Notes under the pieces: model-generated
The model's database searches: none
Seen by the model: the letters and a program-made list of their open reading frames with translations, nothing else
What the model was told of the DNA's origin: nothing
DNA from: Eledone cirrhosa
Taxonomy: Eukaryota; Mollusca; Cephalopoda; Octopoda; Eledonidae
Assembly: GCA_964016885.1 (NCBI GenBank)
Contig: OZ024741.1
Span: 26,271,935 to 26,335,934, forward strand
Length of the DNA stretch: 64,000 nt
Reading direction: 5' to 3'
Translations under genes and position numbers: made by a program
In this document: piece after piece, positions 9,501-20,036 of the stretch
Numbering within the stretch: the stretch's first letter is position 1
How the letters are laid out: every line of letters begins with the position of its first letter

Positions 9501-9715
9501 TTGGTTTCTGATTTAGGCACAAGGCCAACAATTTTGGGACACGGAAAAGTCGATTAAAACGATCCAGTGTATTACTGGTACTTTATTTTATCGACCCTGT
9601 AAGGATGAAAGGCAAAGTTAACCTTGGCAGGATTTGAACTCAGATTGTAAAGGAGCGTAACAAAGCATATTGTCCGACGTTCTACCGATACTGCCAATCC
9701 ACTGCCCTTTCAATA
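9501..9715 (-). mobile_element. tRNA-derived SINE, minus copy
   Basis: Full order on the minus strand: head (CTACCGATACTGCCAATCCA complement), B box (GGATTTGAACTC complement), central CGACCCTGTAAGGATGAAAG block, and tail near GATTTAGGCACAAGGCC. Confidence 0.85.
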
Positions 9716-9905
9716 CTATTGGGATTGATTTAATCGCCTATAACTTCTCCACTTACAATGATTGGCCTTTTGTTGGAAAGAGGTCAATATCCACTCCGGG
9801 TGTCACGATTTGTTACAGCTGACACCTAAGTAGATTAAATTGACCTCAGAGGACGTTACTCATGTCTAAGTGCCTTGTTTCAGGGGGGTACCAGGAGACA
9901 AGTCC

Positions 9906-9940
9906 CCCCCCCCCCACACACACACACACACTCACACTTT
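9906..9940. repeat. Poly-C and (AC)n low-complexity tract
   Basis: A run of C, then CACACA. Confidence 0.9.
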
Positions 9941-10283
9941 TTTAAACGTCTGTTTTATTTTTTGTTTATTTGATATAATAAATTCTTTTTAAGCTTATTT
10001 TTATATCTGAACTTCATTTGAATACATAAAATTTAATTAGCGTAACATTTTATTTATGTAATAGGGTCCCGGAAAGGCATCATAACCAATACTAACATGC
10101 TCCTTTAAGAATCAACAAATGTTGGTTTCTCCCCTTCACACTTTTAAGGCAAACGAGGCGCCTGTTCATGTTATTTTTTTCATGGTGGGAGGCTGTAGTC
10201 TTACCGTGAATCCCCTCATACACCCAGTACTAGACACCATTCTATTGCAAGGGCTAACCCCCAGCTACTGCTAGTACTCATAC
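9941..10283. other. Unassigned AT-rich sequence
   Basis: No gene or recognised repeat seen. Confidence 0.4.
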
Positions 10284-10345
10284 TCCCCTCCCCAGCTAAG
10301 TGGACTGGAGCAAAAAGAGACTAAGCGCCTTGCTCCAGGACATGT
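10284..10345 (-). repeat. Possible SINE tail fragment
   Basis: The phrase CTAAGTGGACTGGAGCAA followed by GCGCCTTGCTCCAGGACAT resembles the reverse complement of 18300-18350, the body of a different tRNA-derived SINE. Heavily diverged. Confidence 0.4.
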
Positions 10346-10700
10346 TGTTCGTTCCAAGGATGTCACCAATAATGAATAATATAAGGCACTTTTCCTGTTA
10401 TTGATATCGATTTCTAGGATTTGAAGAGTGATTTCAGATTAATTATCTGATGGCTCTCGAGCTGATACTGGAAATTATTTTTTTTTAAGTCAAAAGTTGA
10501 AACATTAATTTTTGTATTTGTCTTGCAAGATTTTTTGAGATGACATCGTGTGTATATGTATTTTTAAAATAAATCATACACAAAACGCCAGCACCAACAG
10601 TTTTGCAAGAGATGTCAACATGAATGGACCTGTTATTTTTATCTAAAGATATTTTTTCCAATTCCAACCCGCCCGTCCCCCCAATCTATCTTATTTCTCA
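10346..10700. other. Unassigned sequence before the ribozyme-like motif
   Basis: No gene recognised. It may belong to the element that carries the motif at 10706-10741. Confidence 0.4.
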
Positions 10701-10705
10701 TTCTT

Positions 10706-10741
10706 TCTTCTGATGAAGGACTAGCGTCCGAAACGTTAAGA
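10706..10741 (+). ncRNA. Hammerhead-ribozyme-like core
   Basis: CTGATGA (10710-10716) and GAAA (10730-10733) flank a perfect 4-bp stem, GGAC/GTCC, with loop TAGC (stem II). GAAA is followed by CGTT, in which ACGT is self-complementary, as in the tiny stem III of dimer-type motifs. AAGA (10738-10741) pairs with TCTT (10706-10709) as stem I. This is the type I layout known from Penelope-like elements. One departure from consensus is an extra A (10717) between CTGATGA and stem II, so activity is uncertain. A Penelope-like RT fragment elsewhere in the window shows that such elements occur here. Confidence 0.5.
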
Positions 10742-10819
10742 CCCTCTTCCTGCTATATCAAGCCTAATATATCCCTTCCATATACTGTACTAATTGTGTT
10801 GTTATTTCTGTTTACTTTT

Positions 10820-10867
10820 TACATACATATATACATGTGCGTGTGTGTGTATGTGTATATATGTATA

Positions 10868-10925
<58 letters not shown>
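10820..10925. repeat. (ACAT)n, (GT)n and (TA)n microsatellite
   Basis: A compound simple repeat dominated by a TA run of about 60 bp. Confidence 0.9.
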
Positions 10926-11429
10926 GATATGTCAGAGTGCCGAAAACTTTAATCTTATTAATTGATATGTTTATTCTCAATACATGTGTTTCACTCAGAA
11001 AGTTGACTTAAAAACCATTGATAATTACATAAATATGAAAAAGAAAGCTAAAAACAAAATTAAGTAATGAGAAAAAGGGGTCAGGGGTAAAGAAGGGCAG
11101 ATTCAACTGTATGGGAGTAGAGGAAAGGATAATAAATGCCATAAATGTGAGGAAAGGGAGAGAAAAAACAAGCACTATTAGACCACGGTAGAGAGGGAGA
11201 AAGGGAGTAACCAATGAAGGAACTAACCTTTTAGTATTTAAACTGGCCGTATCCGGCCAGAATTCTCTTACCTCTTTCTGTTCAAACTGGCTGTAACCAA
11301 CTACTCATATTTATGTTAAGGTATTGTTCTCAAAATAACTAATATTAAGATCTCATAGATTTGATATTATGTGAGAATTATGTAAGATAAAGTGTTTATG
11401 GTGAAAATACAATAGTAAATATAGAATAA
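10926..11429. other. Unassigned sequence
   Basis: Purine-rich plus strand at about 11040-11210 (AAAGGGAG-type), with no convincing gene. GGCCGTATCCGGCCAGAATT near 11245 contains a short dyad, GGCCG/CGGCC. Confidence 0.4.
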
Positions 11430-11570
11430 TTGTTTCTACTTTTGGCACAAGGTCAGCAATTATCCCAGTGTGTTACTGGTACTTTATTTTATCGACCCCG
11501 TAAGGATGAAAGGTAAAGATAACCTTGGCGGGATTTGAAATCAGACCATAAAGGGCCGTAATAGGGTTAA
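11430..11570 (-). mobile_element. tRNA-derived SINE, minus copy, head missing
   Basis: Tail TTGTTTCTACTTTTGGCACA, central CGACCCCGTAAGGATGAAAG and B-box complement are present; the copy stops after GGGCCGTAA. Confidence 0.85.
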
Positions 11571-11679
11571 AGGAAACTCCAGTGACCCCTTTGGCGTGTG
11601 TGGCTCTTTCTTGTTTTATTACCTCCCCTGCCTCCTTTTTTCATTATGACAAACATTCAATATTATTTCATGTTTAATC

Positions 11680-11872
11680 GGGCGGTGGATTGGCAGTATC
11701 AGTAGAGGTCGGACGCCATGCTTTCCAGCATAGTTACGTCCCTTTACGATCTGAGTTCAAATCCCGCCGAGGTTGACTTTGCCTTTCATCCTTACGGGGT
11801 CGATAAAATAAAGTACCAGTAATGAACTGGGTATTTGCTGGCCTTGTGCCTAAAGTAGAAACAATTATTTCA
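11680..11872 (+). mobile_element. tRNA-derived SINE, full-length plus copy
   Basis: The best plus-strand copy. The head GGCGGTGGATTGGCAGTATC holds an A-box-like GGCAGTATCAGTAGAGG, the B box is GAGTTCAAATCCC, the central block is CTTTCATCCTTACGGGGTCG and the tail GCCTAAAGTAGAAACAATT. tRNA-like A and B boxes mean transcription by RNA polymerase III. The family resembles the octopus tRNA-derived SINEs. Confidence 0.9.
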
Positions 11873-11937
11873 TGTTTAATCTCGATTTAATATTACCGCC
11901 TAGTGATTAATTGCCGAAATCAATTAACTTCCTAATA

Positions 11938-12155
11938 ATGGCTTCTGATTTAGGCTCAAGGCTAACAATTTGAGGGTGGGGGAGAAAGTCGATTAAATCT
12001 ACCCTAGTACGTTACTGGTGCTTTATTTTATCAACCTCGTAAGGATGAAAGGTAAAGTTAACCTTGGCAGGATTTGATCTCAGATCATAAATGGCTGTAA
12101 CTCTATGCTGCAAAACGTCTGACATTCTACCAATACCACTAATCCCCTACCCTTG
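11938..12155 (-). mobile_element. tRNA-derived SINE, diverged minus copy
   Basis: Same block order as 9501-9715, with substitutions (CAACCTCGTAAGGATGAAAG, ACATTCTACCAATACCACTA). Confidence 0.8.
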
Positions 12156-12454
12156 ATTACCAGACTAATAATAAAACCAAACTGAAAACCACTTGTTGCA
12201 TGTTTTTATTGACAGCACAGCTCTCCGAAAGTCAAACATTTGGTGAAAAATGTCATTTTAGCCTAAGTGTCAGATATAAACTAGTTGACCTGCAGTTTAT
12301 ATCTCTTCTATTATAAATTCATTCACATCTAGGATGCACTGTATAAATATAATGAAATCTCAGTACTTGATTGCAACTTTAATTTATTGATCCCTCGAAG
12401 GTAAAGTTGACCTCAGCATGATTTGAATTCAGAAATTTGGATTATGTTTTTAAA
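12156..12454. other. Unassigned sequence with a SINE relic
   Basis: A short diverged SINE centre is visible at about 12375-12435 (GAAGGTAAAGTTGACCTC, then ATTTGAATTCAGA). Nothing else recognised. Confidence 0.4.
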
Positions 12455-12603
12455 GTTGTCCACACTGTAAAATGATCGTATCGTGTAGGTGTCACGACAA
12501 AAAGCACCCAGTACTGATCTGGCTTGTCTCACTACAGGACAACTTGTCTAACCCATGCTAGCATAGAAAAACAGATGTTAAACAATGATGATGATGATGA
12601 CGA
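12455..12603 (+). repeat. LINE 3'-tail/SINE-like copy ending in GATGATGAT
   Basis: It contains GTGTAGGTGTCACGAC, AAGCACCCAGT, CTAACCCATGCTAGCAT and a terminal GATGAT tract, in the order of the LINE 3' UTR. Probably a tail-only insertion. Confidence 0.75.
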
Positions 12604-13165
12604 ACCCCAACTGACTTTATCACATATGTAACAGTAATACACAGATTGATTAGTTAACAATAAGAGATTTGTTCTTGATCAATTGAACTCTTGTCATGGT
12701 TTTAGTTCCTCATTGAAGCCAATAAACTAAAGGCAGCATGTAGTTAACACATCTTTATCTCCATAGACTGCACTGTAAACTCTTGGGCTAGCACTGAATA
12801 TGACCCCTTGAACACAGAGATCTAGGGACTTGGTAGTTAAAGTGAGTGGTGGACAGAAGGCCTACACTAAAGACTAGCAGATTCCTCTCAGGCATCCTTG
12901 ATATAAATGGATTTATGGGCAAAGAAAAGTTCACTTAAGTCATGAAAATGTCCCTTTTATACATTCCTGAGACAGGAATAAAGACCAATACATATGCAGT
13001 TGGAGCTGAACAAGGTTCTTGGCAGCTTATCTTAACTGATGTACCAGGTGATGTCCATAAGGGTGCTTGATTATTCCAGCATCTTAGCCCTGCTATTACC
13101 CATTGATATAAAGTTGAAGATATATATGTATAAAGTTGTGGATGTATATAAATTTGTGGACTTAT
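12604..13165. other. Unassigned sequence with a diverged family-X piece
   Basis: About 13030-13100 resembles 36515-36580 of repeat family X (ACCAGGTGATGTCC). No gene recognised. Confidence 0.4.
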
Positions 13166-13196
13166 ATAAAGTTGTATATATATATATATATATATA
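13166..13196. repeat. (TA)n microsatellite
   Basis: Simple TA run. Confidence 0.9.
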
Positions 13197-13440
13197 GGTA
13201 ATAGGAAGGGCATCAAGCCATAGAAATTTTGCCAAAAAAAAGGGTTGGGAAGACCCTCAGTTGTGTCAAAGACATGACAACCTCTCCTGTGCAGTCAGTG
13301 GAATATGAGACCGTACATAAACAAGACACAGATCCCTGGCTTGTATGGGAGATCAGTAAGTCTGTTTCAATCTAACTTGGTGTAAGCAGACCTGTCCAAC
13401 CCTTGTCAGCAGGGAAAGCAAACATTAAAACAATGACAAC
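13197..13440 (+). repeat. LINE-tail copy, diverged
   Basis: It starts at GGAAGGGCATCAAGCCATAG and ends CAAACATTAAAACAATGAC, the last parts of the LINE tail, with extra sequence between. Confidence 0.6.
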
Positions 13441-13653
13441 AACGCTGTAAAGTGGTTGTGTAGGTGTCATGACAAAAAGCACCTAGTCCAAACTGTAAAG
13501 TGATTGGCGTTAGGAAGGGAATCCAGCTGTAGAAACCAAGCCAGAAACAGTTCTATGTGAGCAAGACGCAGTCACCTGACCCAACTTGCTCTAATGGGAC
13601 AACCTATCTAACCCATGCTAGTGTGGAAATGGACATTAAACAATGATGATGAT
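13441..13653 (+). repeat. LINE-tail copy ending in GATGATGAT
   Basis: GTAAAGTGGTTGTGTAGGTG, GGCGTTAGGAAGGGAATCCA, ACCCATGCTAGTGTGGAAAT and the GATGAT end are all present. A short inverted stub (TCATCGTCATTATTGTTTTA) follows at 13671. Confidence 0.75.
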
Positions 13654-13709
13654 ATACAAATATATATATATCATCGTCATTATTGTTTTAACGTCCGCTT
13701 TCCGAACTA

Positions 13710-14363
13710 TTTTACTTTTTAGAACAAACCCTTTACCATTTATAGGTTACCACTAAGGTCTGCCTGTCTGGGCAAACATCAATCTACTACTTGACACAAA
13801 ACCTCCCACTGAGGTCTGTTTATCTGGGTAGATGTTCATTTGTTTCACTACTTCCCACCAAAACTCCCTCTACTAGTAATTACCACATTAACCTATTTCT
13901 TTATATAATTGTTCTCTCTCAGAACAGCAATACTGACCTAGGTTAGCATCGGTCATTAGGTCAACAGAAACTTCAATGTTAAATGTTATATGATGACCTT
14001 TACTTCAAACATCTCTCCTGTCTACACCAAATACAAACCTCTTCTCAGCTAAACTATTTCTATTTTTCTTGCCAATAGGAACTTGATTTCATGAAGAAAT
14101 TTATCTTGTTACGGCTAAGATAAACTTTCATGCTGTTGCTTGTCATTGTTCATGCTGTTGTTGTTGTTGTTGTTATAGCTGTAGTTTGTCTTGGCCAGCC
14201 AATAATTTCAAATATAAATTTTAACACCTCCCATGTCAATATATTTCTTTTACAATTGTAATTGTTTGTATTGTACTGTAAACCTCATCTTCAATCATGA
14301 AACATTTAAATAAGCCCAAAATGTAATATTAAATGTTCCTGTGTCTGTTGCTTCATGGATGTT
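13710..14363. other. Unassigned sequence
   Basis: A short (GTT)n at about 14157-14175. Otherwise no recognisable gene or repeat. Confidence 0.4.
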
Positions 14364-14826
14364 TTACTATAGAGATTGGGAACCTGCAGCTTATGAAGGA
14401 ATCAAAAATTTCCAACAAATTTTTTATTTTTATTCATGTTTTTTTTCTATATCTTATTATTTTAATTTAAACCATTAGATGAACATATTTTAAATACCAA
14501 AGAATAAAAGAAAATTCAATGTAATAATCCACACTAACAGACAGCCAGACCTTAAACACATTAACAGATCATAGAGGCCTCCATGTTGCAATCAAATATC
14601 AAAATACTTTCCTACAACAAACAGTCACAACAAAGTCATTAAAAGGTAAGTTAGCTTTAAAATTAATTTTTGGGGTATTTTAGATAATTAGTACATAGTA
14701 AGTAGATTTTTACAAAATAATGTAGATTTTAAGAATATATAATTATGGTTTCTTGAATGCAGCTTTATTATATTACAAGTAATTTAATGTGGCCTTTCAA
14801 CATGAAAAGGTTCCCCACCTCTGTGT
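14364..14826. mobile_element. hAT-like MITE, copy 1
   Basis: Ends GATTGGGAACCTGCAG (left) and AAAGGTTCCCCACCTCTG (right) form inverted repeats of the CAGAGGTGGGGAACC type seen at hAT transposon ends. The interior shares AATACCAAAGAATAAAAGA, AATAATCCACACTAACAGA and TATTATATTACAAGTAA with copy 2 at 16362. There is no transposase. Confidence 0.6.
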
Positions 14827-14870
14827 TGCTACTTTTTATTTAAGAAATATAACACTGTAGTTAAAATGCA

Positions 14871-16355
14871 GTTTGGTACTAGGTAGAGACTACTTTCTAG
14901 TAGGTGAGGTGACCACAAAGCAGTTTGGTACTAGGTAGAACTACTTTCTAGTAGGTGAGGTGACCACAGAGCAGTTTGGTACTAGGTAGAACTACTTTAT
15001 AACAGGTGAGGTGACCACAGAGCAGTTTGGTACTAGGTAGAACTACTTTCTAGTAGGTGAGGTGACCACAGAGCAGTTTGGTACTAGGTGGAGACTACTT
15101 TCTAGTAGGTGAGGTGACCACAGAGCAGTTTGGTACTAGGTAGAGACTACTTTCTAATAGGTGAGGTGACCACAGAGCAGTTTGGTACTAGGTAGAACTA
15201 CTTTCTAGTAGGTGAGGTGACCACAGAGCAGTTTGGTACTAGGTAGAGACTACTTTCTAATAGGTGAGGTGACCACAGAGCAGTTTGGTACTAGGTAGAC
15301 ACTACTTTCTAGTAAATGAGGTGACCACAGCAGTTTGGTACTAGGTACAGACTACTTTCTATCAGGTGAGGGGACCACAGAGCAGTTTGGTACTAGGTAG
15401 AGACTACTTTCTAGCAGGTGAGGTGACCACAGAGCAGTTTGGTACTAGGTAGAGACTACTTTCTAATAGGTGAGGTGACCACAGAGCAGTTTGGTACTAG
15501 GTAGAGACTACTTTCTAGCAGGTGAGGTGACCACAGAGCAGTTTGGTACTAGGTAGAGACTACTTTCTAGCAGGTGAGGTGACCACAGAGCAGTTTGGTA
15601 CTAGGTAGAGACTACTTTCTAGTAGGTGAGGTGACCACAGCTGTTTGGTACTAGGTAGAGACTACTTTATAGTAGGTGAGGTGACCACAGAGCAGTTTGG
15701 TACTAGGTAGAGACTACTTTCTAGCAGGTGAGATGACCACAGCTGTTTGGTACTAAGTAGAGACTACTTTATAGTAGGTGAGGTGACCACAGAGCAGTTT
15801 GGTACTAGGTAGAGACTACTTTCTAGCAGGTGAGATGACCACAGCTGTTTGGTACTAGGTAGAGACTACTTTCTAGCAGGTGACGTGACCACAGAGCAGT
15901 TTGGTACTAGGTAGAGACTACTTTCTAATAGGTGAGGTGACCACAGAGCAGTTTGGTACTAGGTAGAGACTACTTTCTAGCAGGTGAGATGACCACAGCT
16001 GTTTGGTACTAGGTAGAACTACTTTCTAGCAGGTGACGTGACCACAGAGCAGTTTGGTACTAGGTAGAGACTACTTTCTAGTAGGTGAGGTGACCACAGA
16101 GCAGTTTGGTACTAGGTAGAGACTACTTTCTAGTAGGTGAGGTGACCACAGCTGTTTGGTACTAGGTAGAACTACTTTCTAGTAGGTGAGGTGACCACAG
16201 AGCAGTTTGGTACTAGGTAGAGACTACTTTCTAATAGGTGAGGTGACCACAGAGCAGTTTGGTACTAGGTAGACACTACTTTCTAGTAGATGAGGTGACC
16301 ACAGAGCAGTTTGGTACTAGGTAGAGACTACTTTCTATCAGGTGAGGGGACCACA
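14871..16355. repeat. 52-bp minisatellite, about 28 copies
   Basis: Head-to-tail units start GCAGTTTGGTACTAGG and contain GACTACTTTCTAGTAGGTGA and GGTGACCACAGA. Length variants (about 47-52 bp) arise from GAGACTAC versus GAACTAC and from loss of GAGCA before TTTGG. TACTTTCTAGTAGGTGAGGT and the next unit's GGTACTAGGTAGA share short dyads. Unit variants are interspersed, which implies repeated unequal exchange. Confidence 0.95.
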
Positions 16356-16361
16356 AAGAGT

Positions 16362-16655
16362 AGTGATGGGGAACCTGTTGCCTTAAAGCCACATATGGCC
16401 TTCTATGTCATTCTGCCTTTTGAAAGAATAAAAAATTTCCAACATATTTAAAATTTTTATTAATGTTTTTGTCTATTGTAATTTATTAAAGTTTTTGTCT
16501 ATTGTAAATACCAAAGAGTAAAAGAGAATTCAACGAAATAATCCACACTGACAGACAGCCAGAATTAAAATATGTAATTATGGTTTTTTGAATGGGGCCT
16601 TATTATATTACAAGTAACTTAATGTGGCCTTTTGTATGAAAAAGGTTCCACAGCT
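16362..16655. mobile_element. hAT-like MITE, copy 2
   Basis: It begins GATGGGGAACCTG and ends near AAAGGTTCCACAGC. The interior matches copy 1 in the same orientation. The minisatellite lies exactly between the two copies. Confidence 0.6.
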
Positions 16656-16744
16656 ATGGCATAAAGGATCCTTGGCTTGTTTAGGACTGGGGGTAGTAAG
16701 TAGGGTGAGGTAAAATGTGGATTGAGGTAGTTAGAAAAACCTAA

Positions 16745-16875
16745 GGTGATAGTGGTGTTGGAGATAGTTGAAATGGTGGTAGTGATGGTGATAGTTGTAA
16801 TGGTGATAGTGATGATGGTGGTGATGGTGGTGATAGTTGTAAATATGATGGTGGTGGTGGTGATGGTAACAATGT
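16745..16875. repeat. (GATGGT)n-like microsatellite
   Basis: Imperfect GTGATGGTGATAGTT-type repeats immediately upstream of TMEM177. Confidence 0.9.
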
Positions 16876-16984
16876 TGAGAATTACCACAATTTTTTAATA
16901 TATTTTATTATTTCAGTTCTGTTTTTTACTCATTGTTTCCCTGTCTATGATTATTTCAGTATTAAAGTTGTGATTCTATTCAAG

Positions 16985-18000
16985 ATGATCGCTAGCAATT
17001 TACGCAGTCAGGTTGTAGCATCAGTAGTGATCTCGGCCACAGTTTTAATCAAAACCATTCCTGAAACTCTGGGACTCAGCAAATACAGAGAATTTTTCCA
17101 GTTTTATGATGGAACAGAAACTTTACCAATAGACAATGATACCAAAGAACTTATAGAAGAGGTAGGGCCAGTTCTTCTTCTTTTCCTCCTCTTCCTCCTT
17201 CTTTGTTTTGGGGTTTTTATTTTCATCTCACTTTTTTTTGTCTTTTCTTTTTGTAGACTCTCTTCAAAATGGATCTTGATCCCCATGTGGAGAGTGGGTT
17301 GGACACATTTGTTAACTATGGTCAGAATACTCTTCACAAAGGTAGTTTACACATAAAGACTGGTGGTATAGTTGGTCTACCCATCTTCTTCAGGTACAAA
17401 CAGTTCTCAGATATCCACATATCACATATAACAGTGAAAAACAAATCTATTGATTGGAATTCAGAAAATGGCCAGAAATTCTCAAATTCCTTAATTTTGA
17501 GTGACAAAGCTAAAAAGTTTGCAATTGCACGGGAAATTTATTACACTGCAGACCACAACATCTCCATTGACTGTAGCCTGCTGCTATTTAACTTGAGTGC
17601 AGCTTACTGCACATATTTTGCAATGAATAACATTTACCGCCTCAATCAAAGACTGAAGTTGTTTGGCAAGGTTTCTTTAGCGAGTTCTTTCTATATTGTG
17701 GCATTAGGAAGTTACTTTTTCATGCATGACTTATATCAGCGCCAAAGAGACTGGAAAGCTGATTCAAAAGCTGCAAAACTGGGGAAGGACTACAATGAAG
17801 GAGGAGTAACATTTTATGACTTGATGCTGCAGAGAAATTCAGCTTTGTATAACTTACTTGGTGACGATGGCAAGAAATTTTATACTCCATTTGGCAATGA
17901 GAAGATTTCTATTAGAATGAAAACTTTGCCAATAACTGCTCGTAGAGATTTTATGAAGGAAACTCTAACTAAACAAACAGAAGAAAAGATACCAAGTTGA
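16985..18000 (+). CDS. TMEM177: Transmembrane protein 177 homologue (two coding exons, 306 aa)
   Basis: Exon 1 is 16985-17161 (59 codons, phase 0). The intron of 95 bp runs from GTAGGG to a pyrimidine tract and TTTTTGTAG. Exon 2 is 17257-18000 (247 codons plus TGA). The joined protein has 306 residues, against about 311 for human TMEM177. Family hallmarks are clear: GIVGLPIFFRYK, KAKKFAIAREIYY, EGGVTFYDLMLQ, NLLGDDGKKFYTPFGN and LPITARRDF. Hydrophobic segments lie near the N-terminus (residues about 10-25) and in two neighbouring helices in the middle (about 165-190 and 200-222). In mammals TMEM177 sits in the mitochondrial inner membrane and stabilises COX20 during maturation of cytochrome c oxidase subunit 2; the same role is inferred here. 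The ATG at 16985 is preferred because the sequence upstream is an AT-rich stretch with possible acceptors (CAG ending at 16916 and 16959), suggesting a non-coding 5' exon farther up. Confidence 0.93.
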
Positions 18001-18024
18001 TATTAATCCAGTTTACAAGTTAAT

Positions 18025-18030
18025 AATAAA
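18025..18030 (+). terminator. Polyadenylation signal AATAAA for TMEM177
   Basis: AATAAA 25 bp after the TMEM177 stop codon. A short 3' UTR would result. Confidence 0.55.
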
Positions 18031-18228
18031 TTTTGAAAATATGTTAGCCTGAGAAAATATCCAGAGAGAGGACTTTTGAAGTTTTTATTTTAACCTTTTT
18101 CAATGCCACATCAGTTCTCAGCTCAGCTCTATCCAGTGCTCTGTTTTCAACATAAAATATCACATTTTTCTTTATTTAGTTGTGAGTGAATGAAGTTTAG
18201 CCAACTCATTACATATAGCAACATGAAA

Positions 18229-18375
18229 GTGTATGGCCTAGTGGTTAGAGTGTTGGGTTCACAATTGTGGGTTTGATTCCCTTGGATTGATTGGTGTGTT
18301 GTGTTCTGGAGCAAAGTACGTTATTTTATGTTGCTTCAGTCCACTCAGCTGAAAAATGTAAAGAGACAGAGACAA
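18229..18375 (+). mobile_element. tRNA-derived SINE of a second family
   Basis: The tRNA-like head has an A box (TGGCCTAGTGGTTAGAGTG) and a B box (GGGTTTGATTCCC), followed by a body with AGTCCACTCAGCTGAAAAAT. The head and body differ from the main SINE family of the window. Confidence 0.8.
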
Positions 18376-18394
18376 ACACACTCTTGGGTCTCAA

Positions 18395-18690
18395 ATAATT
18401 GTCCCCCACACCCCTTATTAATTTTTCAGATTTTTTCACCTTATTAAATTTTACTAATCTATTTCCGGCGAAATTTTATTTGAAGTGGTAGCATTCTTGT
18501 GACAATTTTATTTATACATTAAAAAACATTATACATGATAAAAAACTACATTACTAGAAATCCCATATGTTATAAAATAAATAGGATGGTTGGGGTCTCA
18601 ATATGTAAACTAAACAACTAATTCTCGTTTATAAAAAAATGAATGCAAACAACCTGGAAAAATTCCCCCACCCCCACCCTATTATTTGGG
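18395..18690. repeat. MITE-like repeat (AATTTTATTT... family), copy 1
   Basis: It shares TTCCGGCGAAATTTTATTT, GTGGTAGCATTC and AAAAAACATTATACAT with the fold-back at 28575-28960, and TAAATAGGATGG with 19755-19945. Confidence 0.7.
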
Positions 18691-19348
18691 ACCCGAGAGT
18701 ATATACATTTACAGGTAGAACACCAATTAACATTTGTACCTTCATGTTATTATAGTTGAGGGGTAGGGAAAGTGTTTCCAACTTCGTAATATGTTTCAAA
18801 TGAATAATTATATAATCCAACATGTACCTGGAACCAAAAGTATTGGAAAATCATTAGTGTACCTATATATATATAAGGAAGGATCCCGACCCCTGGAGTC
18901 CCATGATATAATGGTGGCTATGACTTTGGTGTAAGGGATGGGGAGAGACCCAGGCTCCTGGAGTTCTGTGAGGTAAATAAACTGACAATTTGCAAGGAAA
19001 CCAACCACCTGATTACCTACCTGTCAGGTGTACACACAACACAGATAAATTATATTCTCACAAGAAATTAAGACAACTGATGGTTGAAAATGTTAAGTCT
19101 CTCTCTTGAGATGAATGTTCTACTAACATAGGCCAGTGAGTAATGAATGACTTTATAGTTAGAGCTAGACAAGCAAAGACATAGAAATGAAGTGTGCATT
19201 AGATATGTTCCTAGATGAAAGATAGGATGGCCATGGCTGGATGTACTGTAACAGGGCCAACATGAGACTAAACAACAACATACACAGAAATAACAATAAC
19301 AAACCAAATGAACATTATCATTTATTTGTCTCTGAGTTAATAAAGTAT
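18691..19348. other. Unassigned sequence
   Basis: A short TA run at about 18865-18875. No gene or known repeat seen. Confidence 0.4.
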
Positions 19349-19560
19349 CATCACCATCATCATGTAACGTCCATTTCTCCACACTAGCATGGGTCAGACG
19401 AGTTGTCCCGTTGTGATACAAGCCAGGTCAGATGATCATGTCTTGCTCATACAGAACTGATTTGGGCTTCGTTTCTATAGCTGGATACTCTTCCTAACAT
19501 CAACCACATTTACAGTGTGTACTGGGTGCTTTTTGTCTTGACAACTTTATTTATGGCACA
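19349..19560 (-). repeat. LINE-tail copy, minus strand
   Basis: It starts CATCACCATCATCATG (complement of the GATGAT tail), then CACACTAGCATGGGTCAGAC and ATACTCTTCCTAACATCAAC, the reverse of the LINE 3' UTR order. Confidence 0.75.
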
Positions 19561-19754
19561 CAAGTATGATAAGGTTAGTTGTTTGTTGTCCCCTAACCAG
19601 ATGTATCCATTCATGGGTTATTGCATCAATAAAGTGCTTTTCCATGTTGTAACGTGTTAAATAATTTTGGTACTAATAAATAAAGCACCAATCCAGGTCA
19701 GGTGTATTAATGAAATCGTTAGAATGTCAGATGACATACCTTGCAGTACTCTCA
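19561..19754. other. Unassigned sequence
   Basis: No recognisable content. Confidence 0.3.
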
Positions 19755-19945
19755 GTAATGCCCCCCCTCCCCTCTCCCCCAGATAATTCATTTTTGAGAT
19801 TTTTTAAATAGAAATCTCGTGTTATAAAATAAATAGGATGGGTTGGGGTCTCAATATGTAAACTAAATAACGAATTCTGGTTTTTAAAAAAATCAACGGA
19901 GACAACCTAGGAAAATGACCCCCTCCCCCAACACACACATTGTTT
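19755..19945. repeat. MITE-like repeat, partial copy
   Basis: It matches the right half of 18395-18690 (GTTATAAAATAAATAGGATG, GGGGTCTCAATATGTAAACT). It lies just downstream of the Ly6-type gene's stop codon, probably in its 3' UTR or beyond. Confidence 0.7.
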
Positions 19946-20036
19946 GTTGTATAATCATTAATTCAGTCATCTAACAATAGTTTCATGGTTCCAGTGTTGT
20001 CAGAGATCCTGTCACAGATTGGTGTTTATATTATCA

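Noticed and set aside
16619..16888. 89-codon open frame rich in Thr/Ile (minus strand) upstream of TMEM177
   Set aside because: Translation of a GATGGT-type microsatellite.
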